NCBI RefSeq assembly: GCF_902497895.1
Contig: NZ_CABVHQ010000003.1
Coordinates: 120,232-184,231 of the forward strand
DNA length: 64,000 nucleotides
Direction of reading: 5' to 3'
DNA from: Pseudomonas fluorescens
GTDB lineage: Bacteria > Pseudomonadota > Gammaproteobacteria > Pseudomonadales > Pseudomonadaceae
The position numbers were made by a program, and so were the translations under genes. The notes beneath the pieces are model-generated. The model was not told where the DNA came from. It made no database searches and was given only the letters and a program-made list of their open reading frames with translations. Positions 45,741 through 57,313 of this stretch are shown piece by piece (within the stretch, counting starts at the first letter, position 1; the number at the start of each line of letters is the position of its first letter).

Positions 45741-46465
45741 TGGCAACTCTGAAAGCTCAGCATCTGGCCAAGAGCTACAAGAACCGCCAGGTCGTGCGCG
45801 ACGTCAGCCTGTCGATCGACAGCGGCCAGATCGTCGGCCTGCTCGGCCCGAACGGCGCCGGCAAGACCACCTGCTTCTACATGATTGTCGGCCTGGTCCA
45901 GGCCGATCAGGGTCGGGTACTGATCGATGATCTGGACGTCAGCCACCAGCCGATGCACGGTCGGGCACGGGCTGGCATCGGCTATTTGCCGCAAGAAGCG
46001 TCGATCTTCCGCAAACTCTCGGTCGCCGACAACATCATGGCCATCCTCGAAACCCGCAAGGAGCTCGACAAGGCCGATCGTCGCAAGGAGCTGGAAAGCC
46101 TGCTGGAGGAATTCCACATCCACCACATCCGCGACAATCTGGGCATGAGCCTGTCCGGTGGTGAACGCCGCCGGGTGGAAATTGCCCGGGCCCTGGCTAC
46201 ATCGCCGAAATTCATCCTGCTCGACGAACCTTTCGCCGGTGTAGACCCGATTTCGGTAGGCGACATCAAACAGATCATTTACCACCTGAAGGCCAAGGGC
46301 ATCGGCGTGCTGATCACTGACCACAACGTCCGTGAAACCCTGGATATCTGCGAGACTGCCTACATCGTCAACGACGGCCAACTGATCGCTGAAGGCGATT
46401 CCGAGACCATCCTGGCCAATGAACTGGTCAAGGAAGTGTATCTGGGCCACGAGTTCCGCCTGTAA
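45740..46465 (+). CDS. lptB: LPS export ABC ATPase LptB
   Basis: A 241-residue ABC ATPase that powers LPS extraction. Walker [18 protein letters not shown] lies near residue 36, the Q-loop region [12 protein letters not shown] follows, the signature is [14 protein letters not shown] near residue 138, and Walker B is [13 protein letters not shown] near residue 158. The permeases LptF and LptG are not in the window. It is the last of the kds/lpt genes; rpoN follows after 221 bp, where I see no further gene. Confidence 0.97.
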   Translation: MATLKAQHLAKSYKNRQVVRDVSLSIDSGQIVGLLGPNGAGKTTCFYMIVGLVQADQGRVLIDDLDVSHQPMHGRARAGIGYLPQEASIFRKLSVADNIMAILETRKELDKADRRKELESLLEEFHIHHIRDNLGMSLSGGERRRVEIARALATSPKFILLDEPFAGVDPISVGDIKQIIYHLKAKGIGVLITDHNVRETLDICETAYIVNDGQLIAEGDSETILANELVKEVYLGHEFRL

Positions 46466-46686
46466 GCCTTGAGACCAGTAGCAGGCGCTTTGGGGCAATC
46501 ACTCGATCTCGAGTGTTCGGCCATTGCCGGAGCGCCCGTGTCAACAAAACCTTCTACATTTTTATTGTTACCGCGCTCTAGGCAAACACTGCGGTTTCAG
46601 GCATATAATTTGCTTATGTTTGGCGCTCCGGCGCCCTGTAGTGGATGGCGCATGCGCGCCGGCGAATAAGGTGTTAAGCCCCTGCC

Positions 46687-48180
46687 ATGAAACCATCGCT
46701 AGTCTTGAGAATGGGCCAGCAGCTGACGATGACACCGCAGCTGCAACAGGCCATCCGCCTGCTCCAATTGTCGACCCTGGACCTGCAACAGGAAATCCAG
46801 GAGGCCCTGGAGTCCAATCCGATGCTCGAACGCCAGGAAGAAGGCGACGACTTCGATAACGCCGACCCTCTGGCCGACAACGTCGAGCAGAAACCCAACG
46901 CCGATGTTCAGGAACCCTCCTACCAGGAAACCGCCCCGACGGTGGACAACCTCGAGGAAGGCGACTGGAACGAGCGCATCCCCAATGAACTGCCAGTCGA
47001 TACCGCCTGGGAAGACGTTTACCAGACCAGCGCGAGCAGCCTGCCGAGCAACGATGACGACGAGTGGGATTTCACCACCCGTACATCGGCCGGTGAGAGC
47101 CTGCAGAGCCATTTACTCTGGCAACTGAACCTGGCGCCGATGTCCGACACCGATCGGCTGATAGCCGTCACCCTGATCGATTGCATCAACAATCAGGGCT
47201 ACCTGGACGAGACTCTAGAGGAAATCCTGGAAGCCTTCGACCCGGAAATGGACGTTGAACTGGACGAAATCGAAGCCGTCCTGCATCGCATCCAGCAATT
47301 CGAGCCGGCCGGGATAGGTGCGCGCAATCTGAGCGAGTGTCTGTTGCTGCAACTGCGTCAACTACCGGCCCGGACCCCTTGGCTGACCGAGGCCAAGCGC
47401 CTGGTCACCGACTACATCGATCTGCTCGGCAGCCGCGATTACAGCCAGCTGATGCGCCGCATGAAACTCAAGGAAGACGAGCTGCGGCAAATCATCGAGC
47501 TGGTGCAAAGCCTCAACCCGCGCCCTGGTTCGCAAATCGAGTCCAGTGAAGCCGAATACGTCGTCCCCGACGTCATCGTGCGCAAGGACAACGAGCGCTG
47601 GCTGGTGGAACTGAATCAAGAGTCCGTGCCGCGCCTGCGGGTCAATCCGCAGTACGCCGGGTTTGTCCGCCGCGCCGACACCAGTGCCGACAACACCTTC
47701 ATGCGCAACCAACTGCAGGAAGCGCGCTGGTTCATCAAGAGCCTGCAAAGCCGTAACGAAACCCTGATGAAAGTCGCCACCCAGATCGTCGAGCATCAAC
47801 GCGGCTTTCTCGAGTACGGCGATGAGGCGATGAAACCGTTGGTCCTGCATGACATCGCCGAAGCGGTCGGCATGCACGAGTCGACGATTTCCCGGGTGAC
47901 CACGCAAAAATTCATGCATACCCCCCGGGGTATCTACGAACTGAAATACTTTTTCTCCAGCCACGTCAGCACCTCTGAAGGCGGTGAATGCTCGTCCACA
48001 GCGATCCGCGCGATCATCAAAAAACTGGTTGCGGCGGAAAATCAGAAAAAGCCGTTGAGTGACAGCAAGATCGCTGGTTTACTGGAGGCACAAGGCATTC
48101 AGGTAGCCCGCCGCACCGTCGCCAAATACCGCGAATCCCTTGGGATCGCGCCTTCGAGCGAACGCAAGCGGTTGATGTAA
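46687..48180 (+). CDS. rpoN: RNA polymerase sigma-54 factor
   Basis: A 497-residue sigma-54. Region I is Gln-rich ([29 protein letters not shown]), region II is acidic ([12 protein letters not shown] and onward), the core-binding part covers about 115-300, and the C-terminal RpoN box is [10 protein letters not shown] near residue 478, which recognises the -24 element. It directs nitrogen, flagellar and many other genes with enhancer-binding activators. hpf, ptsN, rapZ and npr follow in the usual order. Confidence 0.97.
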   Translation: MKPSLVLRMGQQLTMTPQLQQAIRLLQLSTLDLQQEIQEALESNPMLERQEEGDDFDNADPLADNVEQKPNADVQEPSYQETAPTVDNLEEGDWNERIPNELPVDTAWEDVYQTSASSLPSNDDDEWDFTTRTSAGESLQSHLLWQLNLAPMSDTDRLIAVTLIDCINNQGYLDETLEEILEAFDPEMDVELDEIEAVLHRIQQFEPAGIGARNLSECLLLQLRQLPARTPWLTEAKRLVTDYIDLLGSRDYSQLMRRMKLKEDELRQIIELVQSLNPRPGSQIESSEAEYVVPDVIVRKDNERWLVELNQESVPRLRVNPQYAGFVRRADTSADNTFMRNQLQEARWFIKSLQSRNETLMKVATQIVEHQRGFLEYGDEAMKPLVLHDIAEAVGMHESTISRVTTQKFMHTPRGIYELKYFFSSHVSTSEGGECSSTAIRAIIKKLVAAENQKKPLSDSKIAGLLEAQGIQVARRTVAKYRESLGIAPSSERKRLM

Positions 48181-48297
48181 CGGGCCACGCCACAGCGTTC
48201 CAGGGTGTGTTTGAAAACTCAGGCAGTTTTCGGACACAGCCTAGTGGCAGGCAAGCCAGCCTGCCGCCTTATGCACTGGCAACGAAGGAGAAGCTGT

Positions 48298-48606
48298 ATG
48301 CAAGTCAACATCAGTGGACACCAACTGGAAGTAACCGAACCTCTGCGCACCTATATCGGCGAAAAACTCGACCGATTGGAGAGGCATTTCGACAAGATCA
48401 CCAACGTGCAAGTCACGATGAATGTCGAGAAGCTGCTGCAGAAAATCGAAGCCACGCTGCATATTCCCGGCGGAGAAGTGGTCGCCAACGCTGAGCATAC
48501 GGACATGTATGCTGCTATCGACCTGCTCACCGACAAGCTGGATCGCCAACTCAAAAAGCATAAGGAAAAGACCCAGAGCCTCCTTCAGGGCGCAACCGGT
48601 CGCTAA
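48298..48606 (+). CDS. hpf: Ribosome hibernation-promoting factor, short form
   Basis: A 102-residue HPF/RaiA protein. VNISGHQLEVTEPLRTYIGEKLDRLERHF opens a beta-alpha-beta-beta-beta-alpha fold; DMYAAIDLLTDKLDRQLKKHKEK forms the terminal helix that binds the 30S decoding region. It promotes dimerisation of idle ribosomes in stationary phase. ATG 48298 has aaggag seven bases upstream; the longer frame from 48205 is not supported. Confidence 0.95.
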   Translation: MQVNISGHQLEVTEPLRTYIGEKLDRLERHFDKITNVQVTMNVEKLLQKIEATLHIPGGEVVANAEHTDMYAAIDLLTDKLDRQLKKHKEKTQSLLQGATGR

Positions 48607-48618
48607 CATCCCCTACCC

Positions 48619-49083
48619 ATGATCCGACTTGAAAATATCCTGACCCCCGGCCGTTCTTTGGTGAACGTGCCGGGCGGCAGTAAAAAGCGCGCACTCGAAC
48701 AAATTGCCAACCTTATCCACCGCGAAGTGCCGGATCTGGAAATGCAAGACGTCTTCGAGAGTCTGATTGCCCGTGAAAAACTCGGTTCCACCGGTTTTGG
48801 CAACGGCATCGCCATCCCACACTGTCGTCTCAAGGGTTGCACATCGCCCATCAGTGCCTTGATACACCTGGACACCCCCATAGATTTCGACGCCATCGAT
48901 GGCGCCCCGGTCGACCTGCTGTTTGTCCTGTTGGTCCCGGAAGCGGCTACCGATGCGCACCTGGAACTGCTCCGGCAGATTGCCAGCATGCTTGACCGCA
49001 AGGAAGTGCGCGAAAGACTTCGCAGCGCCGCCACCAACGAAGCCCTGTACCAGGTCGTCCTGGACGAGCAGAACGGTCCCTAA
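48619..49083 (+). CDS. ptsN: Nitrogen-PTS EIIA component
   Basis: A 154-residue EIIA-Ntr. The phosphorylated His is in [13 protein letters not shown] near residue 68. It receives phosphate from NPr (encoded four genes downstream in this cluster) and, by its phosphorylation state, regulates potassium uptake, carbon-source use and other functions rather than sugar transport. It starts twelve bases after hpf and ends two bases before rapZ. Confidence 0.96.
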   Translation: MIRLENILTPGRSLVNVPGGSKKRALEQIANLIHREVPDLEMQDVFESLIAREKLGSTGFGNGIAIPHCRLKGCTSPISALIHLDTPIDFDAIDGAPVDLLFVLLVPEAATDAHLELLRQIASMLDRKEVRERLRSAATNEALYQVVLDEQNGP

Positions 49084-49085
49084 TC

Positions 49086-49943
49086 ATGCGTTTGATCATC
49101 GTCAGCGGCCGATCCGGCTCAGGTAAAAGCACCGCCCTCGACGTACTGGAGGACAGCGGCTACTACTGCATCGATAACTTGCCGGCAGGCCTGCTCCCGG
49201 AGTTGGCCGAGCGCGCGTTGATCCATACGGAACTGGCGCAACCGCTGGTCGCCGTCTCGATCGATGCGCGCAATCTGCCCAGCCACCTGACACGCTTCCC
49301 GCAATTGCTCGAAGAAGTGCGCGGCCGGCACATCCAATGCGATGTGCTGTACCTGGACGCCGACGAAGAAACCCTGCTCAAGCGCTTTTCGGAAACCCGT
49401 CGGCGTCACCCGCTGAGCAACGCCAATCGATCGCTCGCCGAAGCCATTGACGATGAAACCAACCTGCTGGGGCCGATTGCCGACCTCGCAGACCTCAAGA
49501 TCAACACTACCCATTTGAACCTGTATCAGCTGCGTGACACCATCAAGCTGCGCCTGCTGAATCAGCCGGAGCCAGGCACCGCGTTCCTGGTCGAGTCTTT
49601 CGGCTTCAAGCGCGGTATGCCGGTCGATGCCGACCTGGTCTTCGATGTGCGTTGCCTGCCCAATCCGTACTGGAAACCCGAGTTACGCGAGCAGTCCGGG
49701 CTGGATCAACCGGTTGCCGACTATCTGGCCGCGCAACCGGATGTCGAAGAAATGTTCCAGGATATTTCCGCGTATCTGCTGAAGTGGCTGCCTCGTTTCG
49801 CCGCCAGCAACCGCGCCTACGTCACCATCGCCATTGGCTGCACCGGCGGCCATCATCGCTCCGTCTACCTGACCGAACGTCTGGGCCAGGTCCTGCAAAC
49901 ATCCCTGAAGAACGTCCAGGTTCGCCACCGCGACCTTAGCTAA
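49086..49943 (+). CDS. rapZ: RNase adapter protein RapZ
   Basis: A 285-residue P-loop protein. The Walker A is [12 protein letters not shown] near residue 7; the C-terminal RNA-binding part has [26 protein letters not shown] near residue 170 and [13 protein letters not shown] near residue 250. In E. coli RapZ guides RNase E to GlmZ to limit glucosamine-6-phosphate synthase; the RNA partners in Pseudomonas are not established. It sits between ptsN and npr as usual. Confidence 0.95.
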   Translation: MRLIIVSGRSGSGKSTALDVLEDSGYYCIDNLPAGLLPELAERALIHTELAQPLVAVSIDARNLPSHLTRFPQLLEEVRGRHIQCDVLYLDADEETLLKRFSETRRRHPLSNANRSLAEAIDDETNLLGPIADLADLKINTTHLNLYQLRDTIKLRLLNQPEPGTAFLVESFGFKRGMPVDADLVFDVRCLPNPYWKPELREQSGLDQPVADYLAAQPDVEEMFQDISAYLLKWLPRFAASNRAYVTIAIGCTGGHHRSVYLTERLGQVLQTSLKNVQVRHRDLS

Positions 49944-49958
49944 AGGATCCACACCGCG

Positions 49959-50234
49959 ATGCCCGCTCTGGAAATTGAAATCATCAACAAGCTGGGTCTG
50001 CATGCCCGCGCTTCTGCCAAGTTCGTTGGAGTCGCCGGTCAGTTCAAGGATTGCACAATCCGAGTAGGACGTACGCCTGAATCCACGATCGACGGCAAAA
50101 GCATCATGGCCATGATGATGCTGGCTGCGGGCAAAGGAACGAAAATCCACCTGAGCACCGAAGGTGAGCAAGAGCAGGAAGCGCTGGACGCGCTGGTCGA
50201 TCTGATCAACCGCTACTTCGACGAAGGCGAGTAA
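49959..50234 (+). CDS. npr: Phosphocarrier protein NPr
   Basis: A 91-residue HPr-like protein of the nitrogen PTS (also called PtsO). The phosphoacceptor His lies in NKLGLHARASAKFV near residue 16, and SIMAMMMLAAGKGTKIHL is the regulatory Ser region. It carries phosphate from EI-Ntr (PtsP) to PtsN. It is the final gene of the rpoN cluster; a REP pair follows. Confidence 0.95.
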   Translation: MPALEIEIINKLGLHARASAKFVGVAGQFKDCTIRVGRTPESTIDGKSIMAMMMLAAGKGTKIHLSTEGEQEQEALDALVDLINRYFDEGE

Positions 50235-50261
50235 TACACAATCTGTGTTGAGCGGGCTTGT

Positions 50262-50396
50262 TGTGGCGAGGGGGCTTGCCCCCGTTGGGTCGCGAAGCGG
50301 CCCCAAACACTAACACCGCGGTCTCTCAGGTAGATCGCATACTCCGGATTACGACTGCTTCGCAGCCGAGCGGGGGCAAGCCCCCTCGCCACAAGT
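50262..50396. repeat. Inverted REP pair
   Basis: ttgtggcgagggggcttgcc (about 50261-50280) and its inverse ggcaagccccctcgccacaa (about 50374-50393), with gcgaagcgg / gcttcgcagc inner arms. Confidence 0.9.
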
Positions 50397-50426
50397 AATT
50401 CATCTATTCCCTACTACGAGACATTG

Positions 50427-50728
50427 CTACGCCAACGCCGTATCCCTCACCATCATCAGACAAAACCCGATCAGCAGCCCCAGACTGGCCAGTTTGTCGT
50501 GACCATTGCGCCGCGACTCCGGGATGATCTCGTGAGTCACCACCAACAGCATGGTGCCGGCAGCCAGCGCCAATCCCAGCGGCAAGAACATTTCCCCCAG
50601 GCTCACCAGCCAGGCACACAACAGCGCGAAGACTGGCTCAACCAAACCTGAAGCCGCGCCGATCAGGAACGCCTTGACCCGCGACATCCCTGCCCCAGCC
50701 AATACCAACGCAATAGCTGAGTCGGTGA

Positions 50729-50735
<7 letters not shown>
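50427..50735 (-). pseudogene. 3' remnant of a ZIP-family metal transporter gene
   Basis: About 100 codons survive, encoding the last helices of a ZIP transporter: AFLIGAASGLVEPVFALLCAWLVSL, AGTMLLVVTHEIIPESRRNG and the terminal LIGFCLMMVRDTALA. The PxxxHE-like VTHEIIPES and GLVEP motifs are family hallmarks, but the 5' two thirds, including the metal-binding helix, are gone; the frame merges into the end of fumC. In P. aeruginosa the intact equivalent (PA4467) lies beyond sodM at the end of the fag operon. No valid start exists. Confidence 0.75.
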
Positions 50736-52097
<1,362 letters not shown>

Positions 52098-52105
<8 letters not shown>

Positions 52106-52493
52106 CGGGAAATCCTTGCAGCAGTTCTATGAGAGGAATGGAGGGCTGCAACGAGCAGGTCGCCAGTTGCCAGGAATAGCTTTGCCAGCGTTTGAGCCGA
52201 CACTTGCACAGGGATAACCGCTCCAGGTCACGCAACGGCCGCCAGGCCTGATCCAGGCACAGACTGCGCCAATGCCAGGGCAGCGCGGTGTCGCTGGCAG
52301 TGTCGAGCAACAGGCGGAACGCGGTCTCGGCGACGGTCCAGGGAGAAGTGGCCGTGCAACAGGCCAGATAACGGCCTTCAGCCAGGTAGTGCTCGATCAG
52401 GCGCGGTTCGTCAGGATCCAGTGCGCAACGGATCTGACGACTCATCCAGCGCCAGCTTTCAAGATAAGGCTGCTCGTGCAAGGCAGAACTCAT
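52098..52493 (-). CDS. fagA: Fur-associated protein FagA-like
   Basis: A 131-residue small protein with no recognised enzyme domain. It is rich in Trp, Arg and Cys (LESWRWMSRQIRCALDPDEPRLIEHYLAEGRYLACC; LSLCKCRLKRW). Position immediately before fumC and behind a Fur box matches fagA of the P. aeruginosa fagA-fumC1-orfX-sodA operon. The function of FagA is unknown. It overlaps fumC by eight bases. The name rests on context rather than on an alignment. Confidence 0.75.
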
Positions 52494-52508
52494 GACCTGG
52501 GCTCATTC

Positions 52509-52527
52509 GATAATGAGATTTATTATT
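52509..52527 (-). promoter_or_regulatory. Fur box upstream of fagA-fumC
   Basis: GATAATGAGATTTATTATT matches 15 of 19 positions of the Fur consensus GATAATGATAATCATTATC and lies 16-34 bases before the fagA ATG. It predicts repression under iron-replete conditions. Confidence 0.85.
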
Positions 52528-52551
52528 ATATGATATTAAGAATCAACACAA

Positions 52552-52647
52552 GATCAAAAGATCGCAGCCTGCGGCAGCTCCTACACAAATCGGCGCGACC
52601 CCCCTCCCCCGTAGGAGCTGTCGAGCGAAGCGAGGCTGCGATCTTTT
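52552..52647. repeat. Inverted REP pair
   Basis: gatcgcagcctgcggcagct (about 52559-52578) and the variant gtaggagctgtcgagcgaag (about 52610-52629) ending in ggctgcgatctttt. Confidence 0.85.
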
Positions 52648-52663
52648 CGGCCCACCTCAACTC

Positions 52664-52701
52664 AAAAAAAAAGGCGCGTCACCCACTGGGTGACACGCCT
52701 T
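52664..52701 (-). terminator. Terminator of tldE/pmbA
   Basis: aaggcg-c-gtcaccca pairs with tgggtgac-a-cgcctt, and nine U follow on the minus strand. It begins about 20 bases past the pmbA stop. Confidence 0.9.
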
Positions 52702-52720
52702 CCCTTGAAGCTGTAGCCGT

Positions 52721-54067
52721 TTAGCTACCCGCCACCATCATCCGCTCGATCAACACCGACCCCGTACGAATATTGCTACGCAGCTCCAAGTCATTACCCA
52801 CCGCGATAATCTGCTGGAACATGTCACGCATGTTGCCGGCGATGGTCACTTCCTGCACCGCGAACTGGATCTCACCGTTTTCCACCCAGTACCCAGCCGC
52901 ACCACGGGAGTAGTCGCCCGTCACCATGTTCAGGCCCTGGCCCATCAATTCGGTGACCAACAACCCGCGACCCATGCGACGCAGTAGCGCAGCCTGGTCT
53001 TCATCGCCATGGGTGACGAACAGGTTGTGCACGCCGCCAGCGTTGGCGGTGCTCGGCATGCCCAGCTTGCGGCCGGAGTAAGTGCCCAGCACGTAAGACA
53101 CCAAATGACCGTTCTCGACAAAAGGCTTGGCATAAGTGGCCAGACCGTCGCCATCGAACGCCGAACTGGCCAGGCCGCGCATCAAATGCGGGCGCTCATC
53201 CAGGGTCAGCCACTCCGGGAACAACCGCTGCCCCAGCGTGCCTTCGAGGAACGACGATTTGCGGTACAGGTTGCCGCCGGAAATCGCCCCGAGGAAGCTG
53301 CTGAACAGACCGCCGGCCAATTCTGCGGAAAACAGCACCGGCACTTCGCAGGTCGGAACCGGTCGCGCGCCCAGACGGCTGGCCGCCCGTTGCGCGGCGC
53401 GCTGGCCAATGCTGACCGGATCAGCGAGCAGTTCGCCCTGGCGGTTCATGTCATACCAGTAATCGCGCTGCATCTGCCCGTCGGCTTCGGCAATCATCAC
53501 GCAACTCAGGCTATGCCGGGTCGACGCGTAACCGCCGACGAACCCGTGGCTGTTGCCATACACCCGGCAGCCCTGATGGGTGCTCAGGGTGGTGCCGTCG
53601 GCGTTCTTGATCCGGCTGTCGGCGGCAAACGCCGCCGCTTCACAGGCCAGAGCCTGCTCGATGGCTTGTTCCGGGGTAATGTCCCAGGCGTGGAACAGGT
53701 CGAAATCCGCCAAGTCCTTGGCCATCAAGGCGGCATCGGCCAGCCCTGAACACTCGTCTTCCGAGGTGTGTTTGGCGATGGCCAGTGCCGCGGCGACGGT
53801 TTCGCGAATCGCCTCCGGACCGCTGGCCGAGGTGCTGGCCGAGCCTTTGCGCTGGCCCACATACAAAGTGATGCCAAAACCCTGGTCACGATTGAACTCA
53901 ACGGTTTCGACTTCCCGCTGGCGAACCGAGGTCGACAATCCCTGTTCCAGAGACACCGCGACTTCGCAGGCGCTGGCGCCCTGGCGTTTGGCTTCGGCGA
54001 TGATCTGCTCGACTTGTTCCTGCAGTGCCGGCAAAGCTTGTGGGCCGACGCTTTCTGCTGCACTCAT
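52721..54067 (-). CDS. pmbA: TldE/PmbA subunit of the TldD/E protease
   Basis: A 448-residue partner of TldD. TldD-TldE is a heterodimeric metalloprotease that cleaves modified peptides (microcin B17 maturation, CcdA degradation in E. coli); TldE itself lacks the zinc motif. Family segments here include GFGITLYVGQRKGSAST near residue 70 and LMGQGLNMVTGDYSRGAAGYWVENG near residue 390. ATG 54067 has ggag six bases upstream. The tldD gene lies 0.7 kb away on the same strand, with darP between on the other strand. Confidence 0.95.
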   Translation of the reverse strand: MSAAESVGPQALPALQEQVEQIIAEAKRQGASACEVAVSLEQGLSTSVRQREVETVEFNRDQGFGITLYVGQRKGSASTSASGPEAIRETVAAALAIAKHTSEDECSGLADAALMAKDLADFDLFHAWDITPEQAIEQALACEAAAFAADSRIKNADGTTLSTHQGCRVYGNSHGFVGGYASTRHSLSCVMIAEADGQMQRDYWYDMNRQGELLADPVSIGQRAAQRAASRLGARPVPTCEVPVLFSAELAGGLFSSFLGAISGGNLYRKSSFLEGTLGQRLFPEWLTLDERPHLMRGLASSAFDGDGLATYAKPFVENGHLVSYVLGTYSGRKLGMPSTANAGGVHNLFVTHGDEDQAALLRRMGRGLLVTELMGQGLNMVTGDYSRGAAGYWVENGEIQFAVQEVTIAGNMRDMFQQIIAVGNDLELRSNIRTGSVLIERMMVAGS

Positions 54068-54175
54068 GGTTTTCTCCACTCAAATTCTGCTTTCGGTTAA
54101 GGCCTTCGAGCGACCGGGCCGGACAAGCGGCCCCCGACTGGTTATCATGGCGGCGTTTCTTTGCGGACTGCCACC

Positions 54176-54697
54176 ATGGTTGATTCTTACGACGACTCCC
54201 TCGATGGGGAGAAAAGCAAATCCCAGGTCAAACGTGAGCTGCATGCTCTGGTTGACCTCGGCGAGCGCCTTACAACACTCAAGCCTGACTTGCTGGCAAA
54301 ACTGCCATTGACCGACGCCTTGCGCCGGGCTCTGAACGATGCGCCCAAGCACACCGCGAATATCGCGCGTAAACGGCACCTCATGTTCATCGGCAAACTG
54401 ATGCGCGATCAGGACACTGACGCCATTCTGTCCTTGCTTGATCAACTCGATGCCTCCACTCGCCAGTACAACGAACGTTTCCACGGTCTGGAACGCTGGC
54501 GCGATCGTTTGATCGCGGGCGATGACGGCGTCCTGGAGAAGTTCGTCGTCGATTACCCGGACGCGGATCGCCAGCAACTGCGCTCCCTGATCCGTCAGGC
54601 CCAGCATGAACTTGCGCAAAGCAAGCCACCTGCTGCCAGCCGAAAAATCTTCAAATACATCCGTGAGCTGGACGAGACTCAACGCGGTTTGCGTTAG
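54176..54697 (+). CDS. darP: Ribosome biogenesis factor DarP (YjgA)
   Basis: A 173-residue DUF615/YjgA protein that associates with 50S precursors and helps peptidyl-transferase-centre maturation. It is alpha-helical and charged: [23 protein letters not shown] near residue 13, [22 protein letters not shown] near residue 60 and the C-terminal [17 protein letters not shown] are family segments. ATG 54176 is the usual start. It lies between tldD and tldE, divergent from tldE. Confidence 0.93.
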   Translation: MVDSYDDSLDGEKSKSQVKRELHALVDLGERLTTLKPDLLAKLPLTDALRRALNDAPKHTANIARKRHLMFIGKLMRDQDTDAILSLLDQLDASTRQYNERFHGLERWRDRLIAGDDGVLEKFVVDYPDADRQQLRSLIRQAQHELAQSKPPAASRKIFKYIRELDETQRGLR

Positions 54698-54753
54698 TCT
54701 TCGACCCCGGGTGGGTTGCGCCGCGTAGCGGTTCGCCCACCCAAGGCTCCACT

Positions 54754-56196
54754 TCACCCGCCCGTGCCACCCACGGTGATCGCGTCAATCTTCAAGGTTG
54801 GCTGGCCGACACCTACCGGCACCGACTGTCCATCCTTGCCGCACGTCCCTACCCCGCTGTCCAGCGCCAGGTCATTACCGACCATCGACACCCTGCTCAT
54901 GGCTTCCGGGCCGTTACCGATCAAGGTCGCACCTTTGACCGGTGTGGTGATCTTGCCGTCTTCGATCAGATAGGCCTCGCTGGTAGAGAACACGAACTTA
55001 CCGCTGGTGATGTCCACCTGGCCGCCACCGAGGTTGGCGCAGTAGATGCCCTTCTTCACCGAGGCGATGATTTCCGCCGGATCGCTTTCGCCACCGAGCA
55101 TGTAGGTGTTGGTCATGCGCGGCATCGGCAAGTGCGCATAAGACTCGCGACGACCGTTGCCCGTGCGGGCCTGGCCCATCAGGCGGGCATTGAGCTTGTC
55201 CTGCATATAACCTTTGAGCACGCCGTTTTCGATCAGCGTGGTGCACTCGGTCGGGGTGCCTTCGTCGTCGACGCTCAAGGAACCACGGCGACCGGCCAGA
55301 GTGCCATCGTCGACGATAGTGCAGAGCTTGGAAGCAACCATCTCACCCATGCGGCCACTGTAAGCCGAACTGCCTTTACGGTTGAAGTCGCCTTCCAGAC
55401 CGTGCCCGACCGCTTCGTGCAGCAGTACGCCGGACCAACCGGAACCGAGGACCACCGGCAAGGTACCGGCCGGCGCCGGAATCGCCTCAAGGTTGACCAG
55501 CGCCTGGCGCAGCGCTTCACGGGCATAGCCCATGGCACGGTCGTCACTGAGGAAGTAGCGGTAATCGGTACGCCCGCCACCACCATGGCCACCGCGTTCA
55601 CGGCGCCCATTCTGCTCGACGATCACGCTGACATTGAAGCGCACCAGTGGCCGCACATCCGCCGCCAGGCCGCCGTCGGTGGACGCCACCAGGATCCGTT
55701 CCCAGACCCCGGCCATGCTCACGGTCACCTGCTGGATACGCGGATCAAGGGCGCGGGTTGCCACGTCGATGCGCTTGAGCAGTTCGACTTTCTCGGCGCG
55801 AGTCATTACCTCGAGCGGATTGTCGGGCCCGTACAACTGTGCAACATCCTGGGTGGTAAAAGCCTGCACCGTGCCATTCTGCCCGGCGCGGGAGATCGAA
55901 CGTGCCGCGCGCGCCGCCGCGCCCAGGGCTTCAAGGGTGATGGCGTTGCTGTAGGCAAAACCGGTCTTCTCGCCCGATTGCGCACGCACGCCGACCCCTT
56001 GGTCGAGATGGAAACTGCCTTCCTTGACGATGCCATCCTCCAGCGCCCAGGACTCGGAAATCTGTCCCTGGAAATACAGGTCGGCGGCATCGATGCCCGG
56101 ACCGGCCAGATCACCGAGCACTGCTTGCAGGCTTTCGATGGTCACGCCGCCGGGTGCTAAAAGGTGTTCACTGACTGAGGTCAACAACTCGCTCAT
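54754..56196 (-). CDS. tldD: Metalloprotease TldD
   Basis: A 480-residue zinc peptidase subunit. The HExxxH motif is in [24 protein letters not shown] near residue 263; a third ligand Cys lies farther on. The C-terminus shows [32 protein letters not shown]. With TldE it forms a closed chamber that accepts unfolded peptides. It follows the nitrilase gene by 18 bases, probably in one transcript, and converges on darP. Confidence 0.96.
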   Translation of the reverse strand: MSELLTSVSEHLLAPGGVTIESLQAVLGDLAGPGIDAADLYFQGQISESWALEDGIVKEGSFHLDQGVGVRAQSGEKTGFAYSNAITLEALGAAARAARSISRAGQNGTVQAFTTQDVAQLYGPDNPLEVMTRAEKVELLKRIDVATRALDPRIQQVTVSMAGVWERILVASTDGGLAADVRPLVRFNVSVIVEQNGRRERGGHGGGGRTDYRYFLSDDRAMGYAREALRQALVNLEAIPAPAGTLPVVLGSGWSGVLLHEAVGHGLEGDFNRKGSSAYSGRMGEMVASKLCTIVDDGTLAGRRGSLSVDDEGTPTECTTLIENGVLKGYMQDKLNARLMGQARTGNGRRESYAHLPMPRMTNTYMLGGESDPAEIIASVKKGIYCANLGGGQVDITSGKFVFSTSEAYLIEDGKITTPVKGATLIGNGPEAMSRVSMVGNDLALDSGVGTCGKDGQSVPVGVGQPTLKIDAITVGGTGG

Positions 56197-56214
56197 ATGC
56201 TTTACGCCTTAAAT

Positions 56215-57063
56215 TCATCGTTCTGAGGCAGGTCGCTGCGCGCCCTGCGAGAAAAAGCGCCGGTGGCTGGCCACCGGCATCCGCGCCCGGATGGACGCTT
56301 GTTCGTTGCTATCGCGTTCGGCCAGCAGCACGGCCTCGCCTTGATCCTGTTCGGCCAGCACGCGGCCCCATGGGTCGATAATCGCGGCATGACCAAAGGT
56401 TTCTCGCGGGCCCGGGTGAGTCCCACCCTGGGCGGCTGCCAGTACATAACACTGGGTCTCGATCGCCCGTGCACGAATCAGCACCTCCCAATGGGCCGCA
56501 CCGGTCACCGCGGTAAATGCCGCGGGTGCGGTGATCAACTCGGCACCGGCGGCGCGCAACTCAGTGTACAACTCGGGGAAACGCAGGTCGTAACACACCG
56601 TCAGGCCGACCCGGCCGACGGGCGTGTCAGCCACCACCACCGCCCCTCCATAAGCATAGTCATCGGATTCACGATAACGACCGCGGTGATCGGCCACGTC
56701 CACATCGAACAAATGCAGTTTGTCGTAACGCGCCACCGTCTCGCCGTGTTCGTCGATCAGCAACGAGCAGGCATTGGCCTTGGCCGTCGGTTGATCCACC
56801 GGTGGCAACGGCAAGGTGCCAGCCACTATCCATAACTTGAGGTCGCGAGCGGTCTGTTTCAACCAGGGCAGGATCGGACCCTCGCCCCGGGCCTCGGCAC
56901 GGCCGAGATCGGCAACATCCCGGCGACCCATGGCCGCGAAGTTTTCCGGCAGCACCGCGAGCCGGGCACCGCCAGCCGCTGCCTGCTCGAGCAAGCGCCG
57001 GGCCTGGGCCAGATTGGCCGGCACGTCGCTCTGGCTGACCATTTGAATCACCGCAAGAGACAT
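56215..57063 (-). CDS. Nitrilase-superfamily amidohydrolase
   Basis: A 282-residue carbon-nitrogen hydrolase. The Glu-Lys-Cys triad is in VLPENFAAMG near residue 41, KLHLFDVDV near residue 113 and LTVCYDLRFPELY near residue 155. It resembles Nit1/Nit2-type omega-amidases or deaminated-glutathione amidases; DVADHRGRYRESD is typical for that branch. Substrate not proven. ATG 57063 is chosen over an opening 17 codons earlier because the family starts right at the first strand (LAVIQMVS). PA4475 position. A REP pair precedes it. Confidence 0.9.
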   Translation of the reverse strand: MSLAVIQMVSQSDVPANLAQARRLLEQAAAGGARLAVLPENFAAMGRRDVADLGRAEARGEGPILPWLKQTARDLKLWIVAGTLPLPPVDQPTAKANACSLLIDEHGETVARYDKLHLFDVDVADHRGRYRESDDYAYGGAVVVADTPVGRVGLTVCYDLRFPELYTELRAAGAELITAPAAFTAVTGAAHWEVLIRARAIETQCYVLAAAQGGTHPGPRETFGHAAIIDPWGRVLAEQDQGEAVLLAERDSNEQASIRARMPVASHRRFFSQGAQRPASER

Positions 57064-57119
57064 GGCGTATTCCTTTTTTCGGTTGGTTCTGCACACCCGA
57101 CGCAGGCTCAGCAAAACCC

Positions 57120-57268
57120 TGTGTAGCAGCTGGCGAAGCCTGCGTCAGGCTCGGTCCGCGTTCGGGCGCAGCAGTCGTAAAGCCGTTGCGCGCGGTCTGC
57201 CACAAGAATCGCAGTGTCAGATTTTACGACCGCTTCGCGGCCGGACGCAGGCTTCGCCAGCTGCTACA
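57120..57268. repeat. Inverted REP pair
   Basis: gtagcagctggcgaagcctg (about 57123-57142) and its inverse caggcttcgccagctgctac (about 57247-57266), with gcgcagcagtcgtaaa / ttttacgaccgcttcgcg inner arms. Confidence 0.9.
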
Positions 57269-57313
57269 AAAGGGATGCCGTCATGCTACTCCATAGGCAT
57301 GTATCGTGGTTTT